The notes under the pieces are model-generated. The model saw only the letters and a list, made by a program, of their open reading frames with translations. It was not told where the DNA came from and searched no databases. 64,000 nucleotides of DNA, taken from positions 3,952,072-4,016,071 of the forward strand of contig JADANN010000468.1 of assembly GCA_018806985.1 (NCBI GenBank), read 5' to 3'. Position 1 is the first letter of the stretch. The number at the start of each line of letters is the position of its first letter. This stretch comes from Angiostrongylus vasorum. Lineage: Eukaryota; Nematoda; Chromadorea; Rhabditida; Metastrongylidae. Positions 45,966 through 56,795 of this stretch are shown here, one piece after another. The translations under genes were made by a program, and so were the position numbers.

Positions 45966-46889
45966 GTAAGTAAGCATAGAACTTCTCTAAATCCATATAG
46001 AACTCTTCGACTTCTTCATCGTCATAATTTGATATCGACGGGTAAGCGACAAAGATTGTCAAAGCCGGCATTGATCCATATCTCTTCAATTGTAAGCGTC
46101 CGATCCAAGTTGTTAGTTGTTCGAATGGATCGATGTTAATGGCCAAACTAGTGTTGACGAGGACGCTGCCGTCGCCGATTCCTGTACTGCCTCATGTTCC
46201 GAGGTACAGTTTATCTCCGGTGGCATAGACAGCGTTGAATGGGCAGCGTCTTCTCATCTCGGCCAGTCCGATGACGCACCTTATCTTTCTCGCTTGCATG
46301 ATCAACTCTTTTACCGAGGACTCGGATGCAAGTGTACTTGCATTGTAGGTACAGATTGTCACCTTAGTTATTCGCGATCCAGGCAGCTTCCAATGGCCCT
46401 GAGATTTTAGCAGCTTCTCCGTACTTGTCCTACCCAACGCTGCCGAATTGGGGGACCTTCCGGGGTCAGGGGAACGAGGCCCGTTTCTTCTACTGCGTTC
46501 AGCATTTTGATACCTACGTATAGCTTGCTGAGCTCTGAACGTGGAGGCTGGGTATACTCACGGCTTGCCAATCTCTCCCAGAGTGGACATGGAGCTTATT
46601 TGTTGGAAACGAATCCTAACCGCCTCCCATATATTTCCGTTATTTTATTGCAGGCTTTTGGCTGAATTGGAGCAAAAAACGCTTGTAACTGTGCACGGAA
46701 ATTCGGCAGTTGAGGAGAGGTTTCCTCTAGGATGAGCTAATATCGAGAATACTTGTTCAGAGTGGGTAGGTGTTCGCAGAACACGCATTCACCAGTGTGC
46801 TTCAATAAACTTTGACTTTATAAACAGCTATGAAGTACTTTTGTTACAACCGTAATTGATGTTCTCTATATTCAATATCGAGCACTTAC

Positions 46890-47070
46890 AATAGATGGAC
46901 GTTTTCCTTTATTTTGACCACTATTAAATTTAAAAAACCTTTTGCTTTTTGGCACATCTTCGGTTTTCTGCCCGCAATCAACAACTTCGACGACAACATT
47001 GAAATTGGTGTGTAGTAGTTACCAAATCTACCATTTGTTGACTGATGTGCGTCCACAAAGTACGTCCCAG
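46890..47070 (-). pseudogene. SET-domain-like exon fragment
   Basis: One frame gives PTGTYFVDAHQSTNGRFGNY and YTP; a neighbouring frame continues NFNVVVEVVDCGQKTEDVPK and SKRFFKF, up to KRPSI before a GTAAGT donor at 46889-46888. The pattern F-V-D-A-x(4)-N-x-x-R-F-x-N-x(4)-P-N is that of the SET methyltransferase core, but the NHSC segment reads NYYT. A frameshift or unseen short intron lies between the two halves, so a pseudogene is more likely than a working exon. Confidence 0.4.
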
Positions 47071-47130
47071 TTGGTTTACCTCATACACAACTAGCAGTGT
47101 TTACAATCGAAATGTTTTATAAACCATTTA

Positions 47131-47222
47131 CTCTTTACTATCTTAAACGTTAATAATTCTATTCACCCTTACTATCTTAGACGTACCTTACTATCTTAAA
47201 CGTTAATAATTCTATTCATCAC
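47131..47222 (+). repeat. short tandem duplication
   Basis: TTACTATCTTAAACGTTAAT plus AATTCTATTCA occurs twice, with a partial third unit (CTTACTATCTTAGACGTAC) between the two. Confidence 0.85.
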
Positions 47223-48489
47223 CATTACAAGTCTCAACATTTACAATTACAAGTTTCACATACTAACGGTAGTCACTGAAACCACGCCGTATTTCACTTC
47301 ATATGGGCGTTATTGGAACCATTTAGAGAGAAATGCTTGTTGAATTGGCTTCACATAGTGTCGGTCAGTGTGCATTGCATGCTATCTCATTTGGAGTTAA
47401 TACTGCAAGTGCAAGAAAATATCTGCCGGAAGGGTGAGAGACCAGGAGGCTCCAAATAGACTGGTAGAACTCAAGAACCACCTGGAGTTGGTAACATAGG
47501 AATTTGTCATCTATTTGGAGAAGCAGGAACTAGACGAGTTACAACAATTGGTCCTGAAGGCATTCAACGAAAAAAGAAAGTGCGTAATACGCTTAAACTA
47601 GTGTGCATTTCTAGTTAAAAGTTTACACACTCAATAAGTCAGACAACGCTCACCATACCTTACGCTTACCTTGTCAGTAGTTATAAATCACTTGGTGGAA
47701 GTGGAAGTGTGGTGTCTCCAAGCGATTATATGTCGACCTCAACAACAATACGAAAAACCTCCCATGGTACATCTGCTTTTTGCTCTCGCTCATTTCCTCT
47801 CGCCTTTGCGCTTCTGATGGAAACTGTTCCCCCTAAACAGTACTTTGAAGAGCTTCTAATAGAGCCACAAAATACAGTAAAGAATCATTGGTACATTGCG
47901 GTGATTAACATCTAGTCCTTAGAATTTAAACCAACAACAAATGAAGGGAAAATTGATTAGGATATATATAGGATATACATATGTATAGGATATCTACGAT
48001 ATAATATAAGTACAGCACATACGACATGCACGACATGGGTACCTGTCCTATGCGAACGTGTGTTTGGAGCAATATATCGATAGTTCATACCGAGGTTCAA
48101 TGAAAGTCAGTTTTCTAAAGTAGATAGATATACGCACTAACATGTGCGTAAAAATTATTCAAATAATCCAGGTACCACTTGCTCGGTCGTACCAGGTGAG
48201 AAACATAGAAATAAAAAGATTTGTCTTACAAAATGTTTACAGTAAACAGCTCTCGCATAGAAATTAAAAACTGTACAACCTCAAAACCTGGAACTAACAC
48301 CATCTTCAACCATTAGAACCTAAATTTTCTGCAAGCAGTGTTTTACATTACATGTAATTCACATTTAATAACTGGTAATCATTGCTATTTAGACAATCAC
48401 TGCTATAATCGTTATAATCGGAATGGTATGGAGTCGATGTGTACAGAAAACAAGGGATTAATAATGCAGATAGATGACGTACAGCTCTC
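47223..48489. other. no convincing gene
   Basis: A plus frame at about 47420-47595 (ELKNHLELVT, a stop, then LEKQELDELQQLVLKAF) looks like a coiled-coil remnant. The frame at 47709-47915 has no motif. Nothing else supported. Confidence 0.35.
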
Positions 48490-48920
48490 TGGTTCCATTG
48501 CGCACGAGAGTAGGACGCCATCTGGTCTTTTGTACTCACAAACAATTTTCGTCGGTTGTAGTTACCGACTAATTTTGGTCCTGATAAGATTACACGCCAG
48601 AAGTTCTATGACATAAATAATAATAACAATAACAATAATAATAATTTAAACAAGTCAAATAACATGGATGAGGAAACGTATACCAAATCTCACCAACTTA
48701 CGGGACTATTGATTGCTCCACCTTCTGCTGTTGCTGCGATGAATTTTGGTTGTCGTACGGAATCAGAGGATGTAGAATAATCATATATCCACAACAATAG
48801 CGCAAAGCTTCTTCTAGAAACCTCCTGATGTCCCAACTCCTGAATTGCGCTAATAATCCAAAAAATGTGGAGAGTTATCGAAGAACTGGCATCGCGTGCA
48901 GTTTGCAGCATTATTTTTGA
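48490..48920 (+). repeat. long diverged repeat, copy 2, block 1
   Basis: Collinear with 3785-4230. Shared: CTTTTGTACTCACAA, GTTGTAG.T.CCGAC and CAATAGCGCAAAGCTTCTTC. Confidence 0.6.
48615..48645 (+). repeat. AAT/AAC microsatellite
   Basis: Run of AATAATAATAACAATAACAA type inside block 1 of the long repeat; absent from copy 1. Confidence 0.8.
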
Positions 48921-49924
48921 GAAGTCATTTCTTGGTCTCAAATTTTCAACCGCTATGATGACTTTTGAAGTCGTTAAGGAATGGGAGCATATCAAAATTA
49001 CAAGGTAAACATCGTAATAATTCGTGCAGAACACGTACAACATAACTAAACGCTGACAACTCTACGACTGCATAGAAAACGAGTTTTTTTTCTATCACAC
49101 GCAAGAGTTGTACAGGCGCGAAAAACATGGCTGCATGCAGAAGAGTATGGAGCATACCCAGGATAAGAGAAGCCCGGAAATCTCCACAAAAAGCAGAGAA
49201 AAACTGATTTCTAGGACGGAAATCTCAACAAAAAATGGGGTCCATATAACAACTGTCGGAGTGGCCGGTATGACATTCTTAGTTGTTGCAGGGAGCACAA
49301 CGAAAAAATTGGGGAAATATTTACGGAAACCATTGTAATGTTTACTAATTTGGATACGACGCGCAACCTACTTTGCAAGTGGTCACCGAAAATAATTTAC
49401 CCTTCAGCATTTGAACAAAAAAGCTCAGCTTATAGCAACCCTTAACTTGCACAAACAAAATAAAATAGAAGATTACATGCTCCTCTACACCATAGTGGAA
49501 TCTTACCTTGCGTATTCCACTTCTTGTCCTGTCTTGTTTCTCGAGCAACGGGGTGATTGAACGAGTAGAATTTCTCCCAGCAGGATACAATGTTGACCCA
49601 AAACAGTAACCGCAATTGTCTAAAATATCCATACATACTCCAGTGCACATGTATACTTATACGTGCATTTACGTACATATAGATACATATAAACATAAAT
49701 ACGTGTACATATACATATTTAAATGCATAGAAATACAAAGCGAGAAAATTTGAAGTGAATACGATCTTTAGTAATCGTACATGCCATTACGTAGATTGAG
49801 TGGAGTGACTTGTATATTCGACATGGATTCCCATAAATAATCCTAATTATTGAAAAAAATTATGCTATTACTAGTTGAGAGGCGATTTATCATTTTAAAG
49901 AGTATAGGGTTCAAAGGACACATG
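48921..49924. other. about 1 kb not present in copy 1 of the long repeat
   Basis: Separates blocks 1 and 2 of the second copy. It includes a short ACAT-rich stretch at about 49650-49730. No reading frame with a recognisable motif, and no terminal repeats or target duplication found. Confidence 0.4.
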
Positions 49925-50390
49925 GGGAAAAACCTATCGCGAGTCCCACGTGGAAACTTGTGCTCTTACGGTAATCTGAAGTTAGATCTTCTTAAATGGT
50001 TATTCCACTAAGTGCTTATCCTCAGGGGGGTTCATATTGTTCTTTTTTTCTTTCCTTCTTGTGATGTACCCAGGTTAAGAAGAATGTTGACTTTTGAAAG
50101 CTTTTGTAATAACCAATGTGGTCGAATAATGTGGTTACAACCATGGATCCGATCACAACAATCAACATCTTTGAGGTTTTTGTTCTCTGTGTTGTGCTGA
50201 TCCCCATTCCTTGAGCACATGAAACGCTAAAGTTTCTTTTGGTACCATCACCATTTCTCAATTCAGGCTGTTGTTATGCTTACTCTTTTTATCAACCACT
50301 GACGGTGCCGCTGGCATAGTTTTCGCGGTCTGTCAATAGCAGAACAGAATGATCAGCGATCTGATTGTCAGAAGTCCTCTCGAAAACACT
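49925..50390 (+). repeat. long diverged repeat, copy 2, block 2
   Basis: Collinear with 4270-4745. Shared: GTCCCACGTGGAAA, GGTTATTCCACTAA, CTCAGGGGG, TGACTTTTGAAAGCTT, CCATGGATCCGATC and TCCTTGAGCA. Confidence 0.65.
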
Positions 50391-50545
50391 AGAAGCAAGA
50401 TATGATGCTCAGCGACTCCTAGAACAAGCAAAACCCACTATGCTACTTTTGTACCCGACAGGGAAGAAAAGAAACTTCGCTGGTGTCTGCACGATTTACT
50501 TGGTGATGAAAGGGTTGGTGGGTGATACAGGTAACACAAAATCCA
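50391..50545 (+). pseudogene. RTE-a LINE extreme 3' fragment (copy J)
   Basis: AAGATATGATGCTCAGCG, CCTAGAACAAGCAAAACCCA and CCGACAGGGAAGAAAAG match the end of copy A (19397-19530). It finishes with GGTGATACAGGTAACAC. Only about 150 bases, so strongly 5'-truncated. It begins where block 2 of the long repeat ends. Confidence 0.65.
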
Positions 50546-50954
50546 CGTTCCAACACCTTTTCTTCTTATCCATATGGACTCAATAGGTATGATGTCCTCG
50601 AAAATTCAGCATGTTTAGAAAAAGTCATAAAAGTTGAAAGACATTTGAAAGTTGCAAAATTTGAAAGACAGATTGGTTGACCGTAAGAAAGTAATATCAA
50701 ATAACTTATCGAAATGGTACAAAGAATTTGTATCGTTCTGAATTTCTTCTCGTTTATTCTCAGTTTTCCTGTCCTTTGTGGAAATGCGGTTGATTTTTGG
50801 GTGACCCATTGCAAATGGTATATGGTAGCACTAAATTTATGTGAAGGGTTTTTTGCTAACTGCACTTTGGAGATGAGTTTTCCTTCAACTTGTGTCTCGT
50901 ATGTTCCATGGTCTTTTCCAAGTTTTCTTTTATTAATTTTGATATCTAATCCGA

Positions 50955-51215
50955 TTTGTGCGCGTGTGGCGCAGTGATAGGAGGCGCTCTGCAGCACACA
51001 CGTGGGATGGATCCCCGCGCTTATGGCCCAACAAGCCTTCCATGCCTCTGGGGTCCGCAAATTGGTACCAGACTTGTTTGGGAAGATAGCTGAACCGGCT
51101 CGATTCATCTGTAGGCCACCGCGAGTCATTGTCAAGGCCAGATATGCATTCAATCACCTCCAGCGATACTTAATGAAGTCGAATGCACGGCGCATCCCTC
51201 AGGGCCGAGGGCTTT
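50955..51215 (+). mobile_element. SINE1 copy, full length
   Basis: GCGCGTGTGGCGCAGTGATA head, B-box region GGGATGGATCCCC, central ACCAGACTTGTTTGGGA (one stem base changed), CAGATATGCATTCAATCACC and the 3' end GCGCATCCCTCAGGGC. Confidence 0.88.
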
Positions 51216-51544
51216 TTTATCTTTATCTGATTTGTTCACTTTCATGTCTTCTTCCCTTGTTGTTGATTGGATTCAAGCGAACTCTAGGATTCAGTGATGT
51301 TTAAATGGCTCACACTCGAATTTTCTGCAGTTTCCATAACGGTTTACGACGTTCTTTACTTAGAATTTTCTGATTTAAAACCGTAGTTTCCGTTTGCGCA
51401 TAACCCTAGGTCCTCAAATCTGGTACCGAGACTATTTTGCACCTCGTAGAGTATTCCGCACGTATCAACTATCATATCTTTATTGTGTTTTTCGTATCTT
51501 ATTCCGAATACTATTTCCATATTTGTTTTTTTGTTATATTTTTT

Positions 51545-51905
51545 TGACCCATCTTCACGTCTACCGTACGGATCCCAGCACTTCTCATATTCGATTCTTT
51601 TCTCTCGCATCCATTGTCTACGAAGATCTTCCAACTTTACATGTGGCTTGGGTTTCTACTTGAGGATTTTCATTTCATCTTGAATGTCGTAGAATGCTGG
51701 TTGAGCAATTCTCCCTGGAGTCCTGAGATAGCGGGGCTGGAGCGTCCCCAATTGGATTACAGAGAGTGATTTTTCTCCCAGACAAGTCCGGTACCAATTT
51801 CCCGACCCCAGACGGATGAGGGGCTTGGTTGGCCCAGAGAGGAATCGAACTAGCATCACGCTCGTCATGATGGACATCACTACCACTGTGTTATCAGCCC
51901 CCCTA
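51545..51905 (-). mobile_element. SINE3 copy, full length
   Basis: Minus-oriented. Left: GATCCCAGCACTTCTCATAT. Middle: TTTCATCTTGAATGTCGTAG and TCCCTGGAGTCCTGAGATAG. Central motif CCAGACAAGTCCGG (G-U tolerant stem change). Head complement CACTACCACTGTGTTATCAG at the right. It separates blocks 2 and 3 of the long repeat together with the SINE1 and RTE-a fragments. Confidence 0.85.
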
Positions 51906-52640
51906 TTTCCATATAATGCACCACAAAATCGTTCTTCGCGTTCCATTTGGATCGGCGCAGGATCACCGTTATTATTGATCGGCTGACGATATCCCTTCCC
52001 TAGCTGTTCGCCTCTAGCTGATTATACCCGCCTTAGGCACCCATCGATCACTTCCTATATGGTATTCGTAACCTTCTAGACCAACAGACAAGTGTTGCTA
52101 TTCATTTGTGGACTCATTTCTTCTCATCTCATTCTGCACTTCACCTGGAATTGACTCTTTTTAATTAAGCTATTGTCGAATGTGTTATTTACTCGGCTTC
52201 TAAAATCATTTCGCCACACAAGCAGTTGAGTCTTGTTGTAAGTGTTGATCCCAGTTTTTCAGATCATATCTATTTATTGATTTCTCAAGGAGACTTCCCG
52301 AAAACTCTCCATTGAGCCAGCCGATACATTTGCTACAGTTATTCTATTATTTACTGATGTTCTGGTTATATTTTTTGCTATTTTGCTGAAATTTCGCTAC
52401 TATTCTGCTAATATTACGATTTTCTGCTGTTTATTTTTTCTCTTCTTAATCCTCCTGTTCGTAGGCAGAAGAGGGCCAACATGAACCCCGTTTTCAATGG
52501 CCGAGCTCTTTCGAAAAGCCGCTATATTTCAACGCATTCTAATTAAAGTTGTAGGGATCTTTGCACGCGGCAAACTTTTCTTCTATAAGCTACCTACCCT
52601 TGAAACACACTGGGTTTTCAGACGGTTTTTCTAGTAGAGC
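51906..52640 (+). repeat. long diverged repeat, copy 2, block 3
   Basis: Collinear with 4855-5790. Shared: CATTTGGATC..CGCAGGA, ATCACTT..TATATGG, CACACAAGCAGTT, CTTGTTG and GCACGCGGCAAACTTTTCTT. Confidence 0.6.
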
Positions 52641-53164
52641 TGAATGTCGGTCCGAAGAAGTTCAAAAGGAGATGGCTCCACACAGCTTTGGCGGGCACAA
52701 GAACTCCAGAATTAGGTATCTGTGCCATGCATTTTAAAAATGGACAAGAAACACTTTCTAGCAGGAAATGTAGCAGACATCTGTGTAAGCACTGCTACAA
52801 TTCTGCTCAGAACAAGGAATTTCTGATCCTCTTTGATGATGGCGCTGAAGAATACGTACGAGCAGCGTTTCATTTAACTGACGATGGTGCAGTAAGGGCT
52901 ACACTGATCCTAGGTGCCTGCATCAATGTGTGTGAATTCTAAAAATTAAAATTAAAAATATGGAAAATTCATGTGGCAAAGTAGCTGTTCTTGAATATTG
53001 ATGAAAATCTCCGATGAAACTTAATGAATCTCTGATGAACCTACAGAATTTACAGTTGTGATGTGGAGCGTCGCTAAATCAGTTGAATGTTAAAGTTTCA
53101 TCCCATGGTAACACGAACCATGGAGAAAAACATACCCAAAATTCCTAAGTAACAGTTCAATGAG
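52641..53164. other. open frame without assignment
   Basis: An 84-codon plus frame (52688-52942) includes CSRHLCKHCYNSAQNKEFLI and AEEYVRAAFHLTDDGAVRAT. It has two closely spaced Cys/His but no recognised family and no clear splice sites. Confidence 0.25.
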
Positions 53165-53169
53165 TCTTA

Positions 53170-53625
53170 TTCAACAGCGCAATTGCATAGCGTTATCGAG
53201 CGCGCAGTCGAAAGGACGATGCTAGAAGCATTCCGTTTCACAAAAGTAAAGGAAGGGATCCGAAGCTCCGATCTGCGTCAACGATCAAAAATCAAAGATG
53301 CCGTTCTGTACGCCAAACAGTTGAAGATAAGGCGGTCCGGACACGTAATGCATATGAATGACAACCGATGGACAAGAGCCGTTTAGTGACTGGATTCCTC
53401 GGGATGTTAAACGCACTGCAGGAAGACCACCGACCAGATAGTCAGAGTTCTTCACGAAGAGCCTAAAAGAAAGCTATGATGCTCGACCTGTTCCTAGAGC
53501 GAGCAGAACCCAGTGGGCTACTCTTGCACGCAACAGGGAAAAATGGAATATTTACTGGCACCCGCTCGAGTCACTCGACGATCAACGGGACTACAGGTGA
53601 TTCAGGTGATACCCATATCTCATAA
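53170..53625 (+). pseudogene. RTE-a LINE 3' fragment (copy D)
   Basis: Frame IERAVERTMLEAFRFTKVKE, GIRSSDLRQRSKIKDAVLYA and GHVMHMNDNRWTRAV matches copy A 19110-19310 closely, then stops. DNA similarity continues to CACTCGACGATCAACGGGAC and GATTCAGGTGATACCC. Close to copy A, so relatively young. Confidence 0.85.
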
Positions 53626-53841
53626 CGCGCAGCTATGAAAATATGCTTCTGTGCGCTTACAAACAACTGTGAATACCGCCTTATCATCTCATCGGACAGC
53701 ATTAAAACAGCTCACAAGAAAACTAAGCTGTAGGAAAGAGACAAAAGTCTATAAATTCAATATGCAACGCATTTTTACGTCTCCGTGTGCAAATACATTC
53801 ACGCGGTGTGTCAGATGTCGCGTAGTTGCGGCTGCTAATTA

Positions 53842-54075
53842 TTGGATACGTATCAGTGGTTTGGGCTTGTTAGTACAAATGGGACACGTTTTGTTCGATT
53901 CAGTCCTATATCTGCGATTGGGTTATCAAGTGCTGAACTAGAGCGTGTTTACTCACTACCATTTGGTCAAATTTGTTCAGTAAGGAGAGGTTTATCTGCT
54001 GCAGTAAAATTTCAGTTGGGAAACTCGCATTCAATTGTCTCGTGGGTCCAGCGTGAGTTCACTTCTACCATTTGA
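53842..54075 (+). pseudogene. repeat-associated ORF, paralogue of 5792-5983
   Basis: The frame contains RFVRFSPISAIGLSSAELER, VYSLPFGQICSVRRGLSAAV and KFQLGNSHSIVSWVQ. The central 45 residues match the minus-strand frame near 5.9 kb at roughly half of positions. It is likely part of an unrecognised element or a decayed gene family. Confidence 0.4.
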
Positions 54076-54109
54076 TTTTGAATTGATTCGTTTCCTCGCA
54101 TCCATCATC

Positions 54110-54375
54110 CACTGAGGCCAAATTTTAAATGATGTTTCAGCTGCTGCACGAGGACTTTCCTTTCATCTTGAATATCGTTGAATGCTGGTTGAATCGATTC
54201 TCTCTGGAGTGCTGAGATAGTCGAGCTAGAGCGTTCTCACTTGGATTGCAGAAAGTAATTCTTCCCGGACAAGTCCGGTGGCAACTTCTCGACCCCGGAG
54301 GAGTGAGAGTCTTGGTGAGTGGGATTGAGCCAGCACCGCGGTCCCACTACGACTGTACTGTTCGACCCCTATTTA
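54110..54375 (-). mobile_element. SINE3 copy
   Basis: CTTTCATCTTGAATATCGTT, CTCTCTGGAGTGCTGAGATA and the central motif CCGGACAAGTCCGG at 54269-54282. Both stem arms carry the same compensating change relative to CCAGAC/GTCTGG. Head complement ACTACGACTGTACTGTTCGA at the right. Confidence 0.8.
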
Positions 54376-55744
54376 TCTTGAATTATAGCGACGAAATTAA
54401 ATTTTGGAAAGCTTACGTTGGTGAATTCTATAGGAAGCTAACGAAGTGTGAGCGGTCATCTGGTTTTCACAATATCCTGAAGCGAATGCTTTTAATGACG
54501 GTTTTTTCACCGCGATATTATCCAGGTTCTAGAATTGTCTGAGTGAGACGTGGTTTTTTGCGAATGCAGTTTCTTTAGGTGTCGATAAATATCTCGCGTT
54601 CGGTATCTATACTTGTATGGTCTTTAGGAACAAATAGCAGCTTTATCCGTAGTGAATCCACCTGTGTACGACCTGATTTGGTTCATCCTGAAACTCTTTT
54701 ACCAACAAACATCTTGGCTTTTACGCTATGAGGGTGCCCTGGAGTTTTACGCCACTGAAAGTAGGCCGTACATGAAATATTACATCCTAAGGTTAGTGTC
54801 TTTCACGGAATTTTTACAATATTCTCTTAGTTCCAGATTACCTGCTGCATATTGGGCCTAACAATGAATCACAGGACGCGGTCTGAGATGTTACGTTACT
54901 ACTACGCCTGTTCTGTTTTATGTAATTCACGTAATAAATATTCTAGCGCATTTTTTCGGCCTGAATTTTTTTGTAAAGATGATCTCAACGTATTGATAAC
55001 GTCCTCACTTACGCGACGAAGTGGTCATAAAATCCCATCAGAACCGCAAGATGAAGAGGACATGTGTGGACCCACTAAAAAGCTGCCTTGGAATGTATCA
55101 CATTAGCTAAATATTCAACGAATAGTTTAGTAAGATTGAAAGTCGATTGGAGATCAACTTTTACCTTGCATTCTTTTCGGAATATTTGATATCCGACTAG
55201 GTAACGAAAATTCGTGGGCTGGGCAGAATATTTTATATGCGTTTGGTTTCGCATGCTCTTCTCCAGGAAACCTTAAAATTCCGTGCGATAGTGCTCTCGG
55301 GTCATATTGTGAGTCAGAAAGAATTGCTGTCTTGAAGTTAAGTTCCTGTACCATTGCGATTACCATCCTTAGTTCAACTGTAGCTGTGCTACCGAGAAAC
55401 AGTAAAAGCATTCTTAGGTGGCAACCATGAAATACTCGATGGCCAACCCCAAATTTGCCTCTTTGCACCTAGGTCTCCTCGATTACCGAGCTACTTCAAT
55501 GGAGGAGCCTGACGAGCAACCCTTGAATACACCAGTCCCAATTGTAATGGCCGGTAAATCATCAGTGGTTGTCTGTCAGCAGAAACAAAGAAAATGATGA
55601 AATGCTAAGGACAGCCCCGCTGTGACGATTCGTACTGCTCACGCACTATTCTCTGTTCTACGTTATCATAGAAATGTGTCATTGAGAACTTGATGGTTCA
55701 AATTATGTATGTGGAAAAACGACTTCAACGTAGTTGTCGAGATG
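54376..55744. other. unidentified open frames, no supported gene
   Basis: The minus frame 55154-55468 (104 codons; VELRMVIAMVQELNFKTAIL and SDSQYDPRALSHGIL) slightly recalls the end of BEL/Pao polymerase before RNase H, but the match is too weak to call. Plus frames at 54652-54861 and 54852-55106 have no motif. Confidence 0.3.
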
Positions 55745-55990
55745 GGAACACACCGCTGATTGAATACCGTGCATGATACCAGGGAAGAACTGCTCTGTTC
55801 TTAATACATGGAATCAGCGACGTTGGGGTCCTCGTTGGTGTGAACTTCCCATCAACAAGAATTTAAACATCTTCGGTTTGAGTACACGTACAGTAGTGCA
55901 CGCTTTGTTAATATTTTCGTTATCTGAACCGTAACCAATGAGGGTCTGAAGTCCTGCAGGAAAGATTATGCCAACTACAGTCTTTCAGTG
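55745..55990 (+). pseudogene. RTE-a endonuclease fragment (copy K)
   Basis: GATACCAGGGAAGAACTGCT, GGAATCAGCGACGTTGGGGT and CTCGTTGGTGTGAACTTCC align with copy A 16860-16950, continuing to GGAAAGATTATGCCAACTAC near 17108. Isolated and heavily mutated. Confidence 0.6.
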
Positions 55991-56344
55991 AAAGGTAACA
56001 TAACCAAATTTAATAAGCAGCACCATAAGAAATCCGACGTTTTTTCACAATCCATGTTGTTAATGCACGAAATTCTCACACAGGATCAGGTCATCCTTTT
56101 TCGCACGACTCGCTTTCAAATGAGCGACAGATAAAGTATAAAAATCACGAAGCAAGCTCTCAGAATCCTCATAAATTAACGATTTGTATAACCGGTGGTC
56201 CAGAAAATATCAATATCACAACGCTGATGACGAAAACGACAGCATCAGTGAGAAACAATACCGGCTTATCCAAACTTTATGCGATGCAACCACAACAATG
56301 CAGGGATTTTTGCAAAACCTGAACCCCAAGCTACATACTACACC

Positions 56345-56471
56345 TTACTTGATACTTGAACGGCCCGTCCTCACTAGTTTTGCAGGTCCCATCATAATCA
56401 CCATCATAATCACCATTTTTCGGAGATTTACTGGTTAAGCCATTGTGGTTCCTTGGAATCCCGACGACAGT
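56345..56471 (-). mobile_element. SINE4 copy, 5'-truncated, with 14 bp target duplication
   Basis: The plus strand reads TTACTTGATACTTGAACGGC, CACCATTTTTCGGAGATTTA and CCATTGTGGTTCCTTGGAAT, which is the 3' third of SINE4. CTACATACTACACC flanks it exactly at 56331-56344 and 56472-56485. It also has a small internal duplication (ATCATAATCACC twice). Confidence 0.85.
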
Positions 56472-56504
56472 CTACATACTACACCACTGATTGTGATTTC
56501 CAAT

Positions 56505-56795
56505 GCAGCCTCAGTTTAACTGCTTTCAATGCCGATTTGTGCTCTCTAGATCATCCTCGTTAACGGGTATTGTTGATGCCACCGTTGGGGTAAGAAAAAA
56601 ATTGGCAAAAAGAAAATCAAATCAAAGGCCTCAGTGTTTCCGTATGTAACGTGAACCCCTGGAAAGGGTAATCGCTGGTTCAAATCTGTCCTGGAGTCCA
56701 AGTTTTGCAAATGTGTCAGCGTCATTGTTCTTGTACCTTACATAATAACCTGCAGTGAATGAAATAGCTGGCAGCAAATAAAATTTTAAGCATGG
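56505..56795 (+). mobile_element. SINE2 copy, full length
   Basis: Leader CTCAGTTTAACTGCTTTCAA and TGCCGATTTGTGCTC, ACCGTTGGGGTAAGAAAAAA, GCCTCAGTGTTTCCGTATG in the head region, GCTGGTTCAAATCTG as B-box region, AGTTTTGCAAATGTGTCAGC and tail GGCAGCAAATAAAATTT. Confidence 0.8.

Larger units (their letters stand above)
43905..46740 (-). mobile_element. RTE-a LINE with SINE1 and SINE4 inside (copy C)
   Basis: The EN part (46437 to about 45966) shows [34 protein letters not shown] and YDDEEVEEFYMDLEKF. The piece KTKMVAFRRSDATVTHSRKA (about 45530) starts the RT region. After SINE1 it resumes with NRHVLLPACEIREDGDVV and, near 44420, LRIADDIIFI (IADD for FADD). It ends near 43905 with the CACTCGACGAACAACG 3' region. 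About 700 bases between EN and RT are missing compared with copy A. Confidence 0.82.

Noticed and set aside
48615..48645. CRISPR-like or tandem array
   Set aside because: Simple AAT/AAC microsatellite; no spacer-repeat structure anywhere in this eukaryotic window.
55154..55468. BEL/Pao polymerase fragment
   Set aside because: Only a few residues (ELNFKTAILSDSQ) fit; the following sequence does not match the expected continuation.
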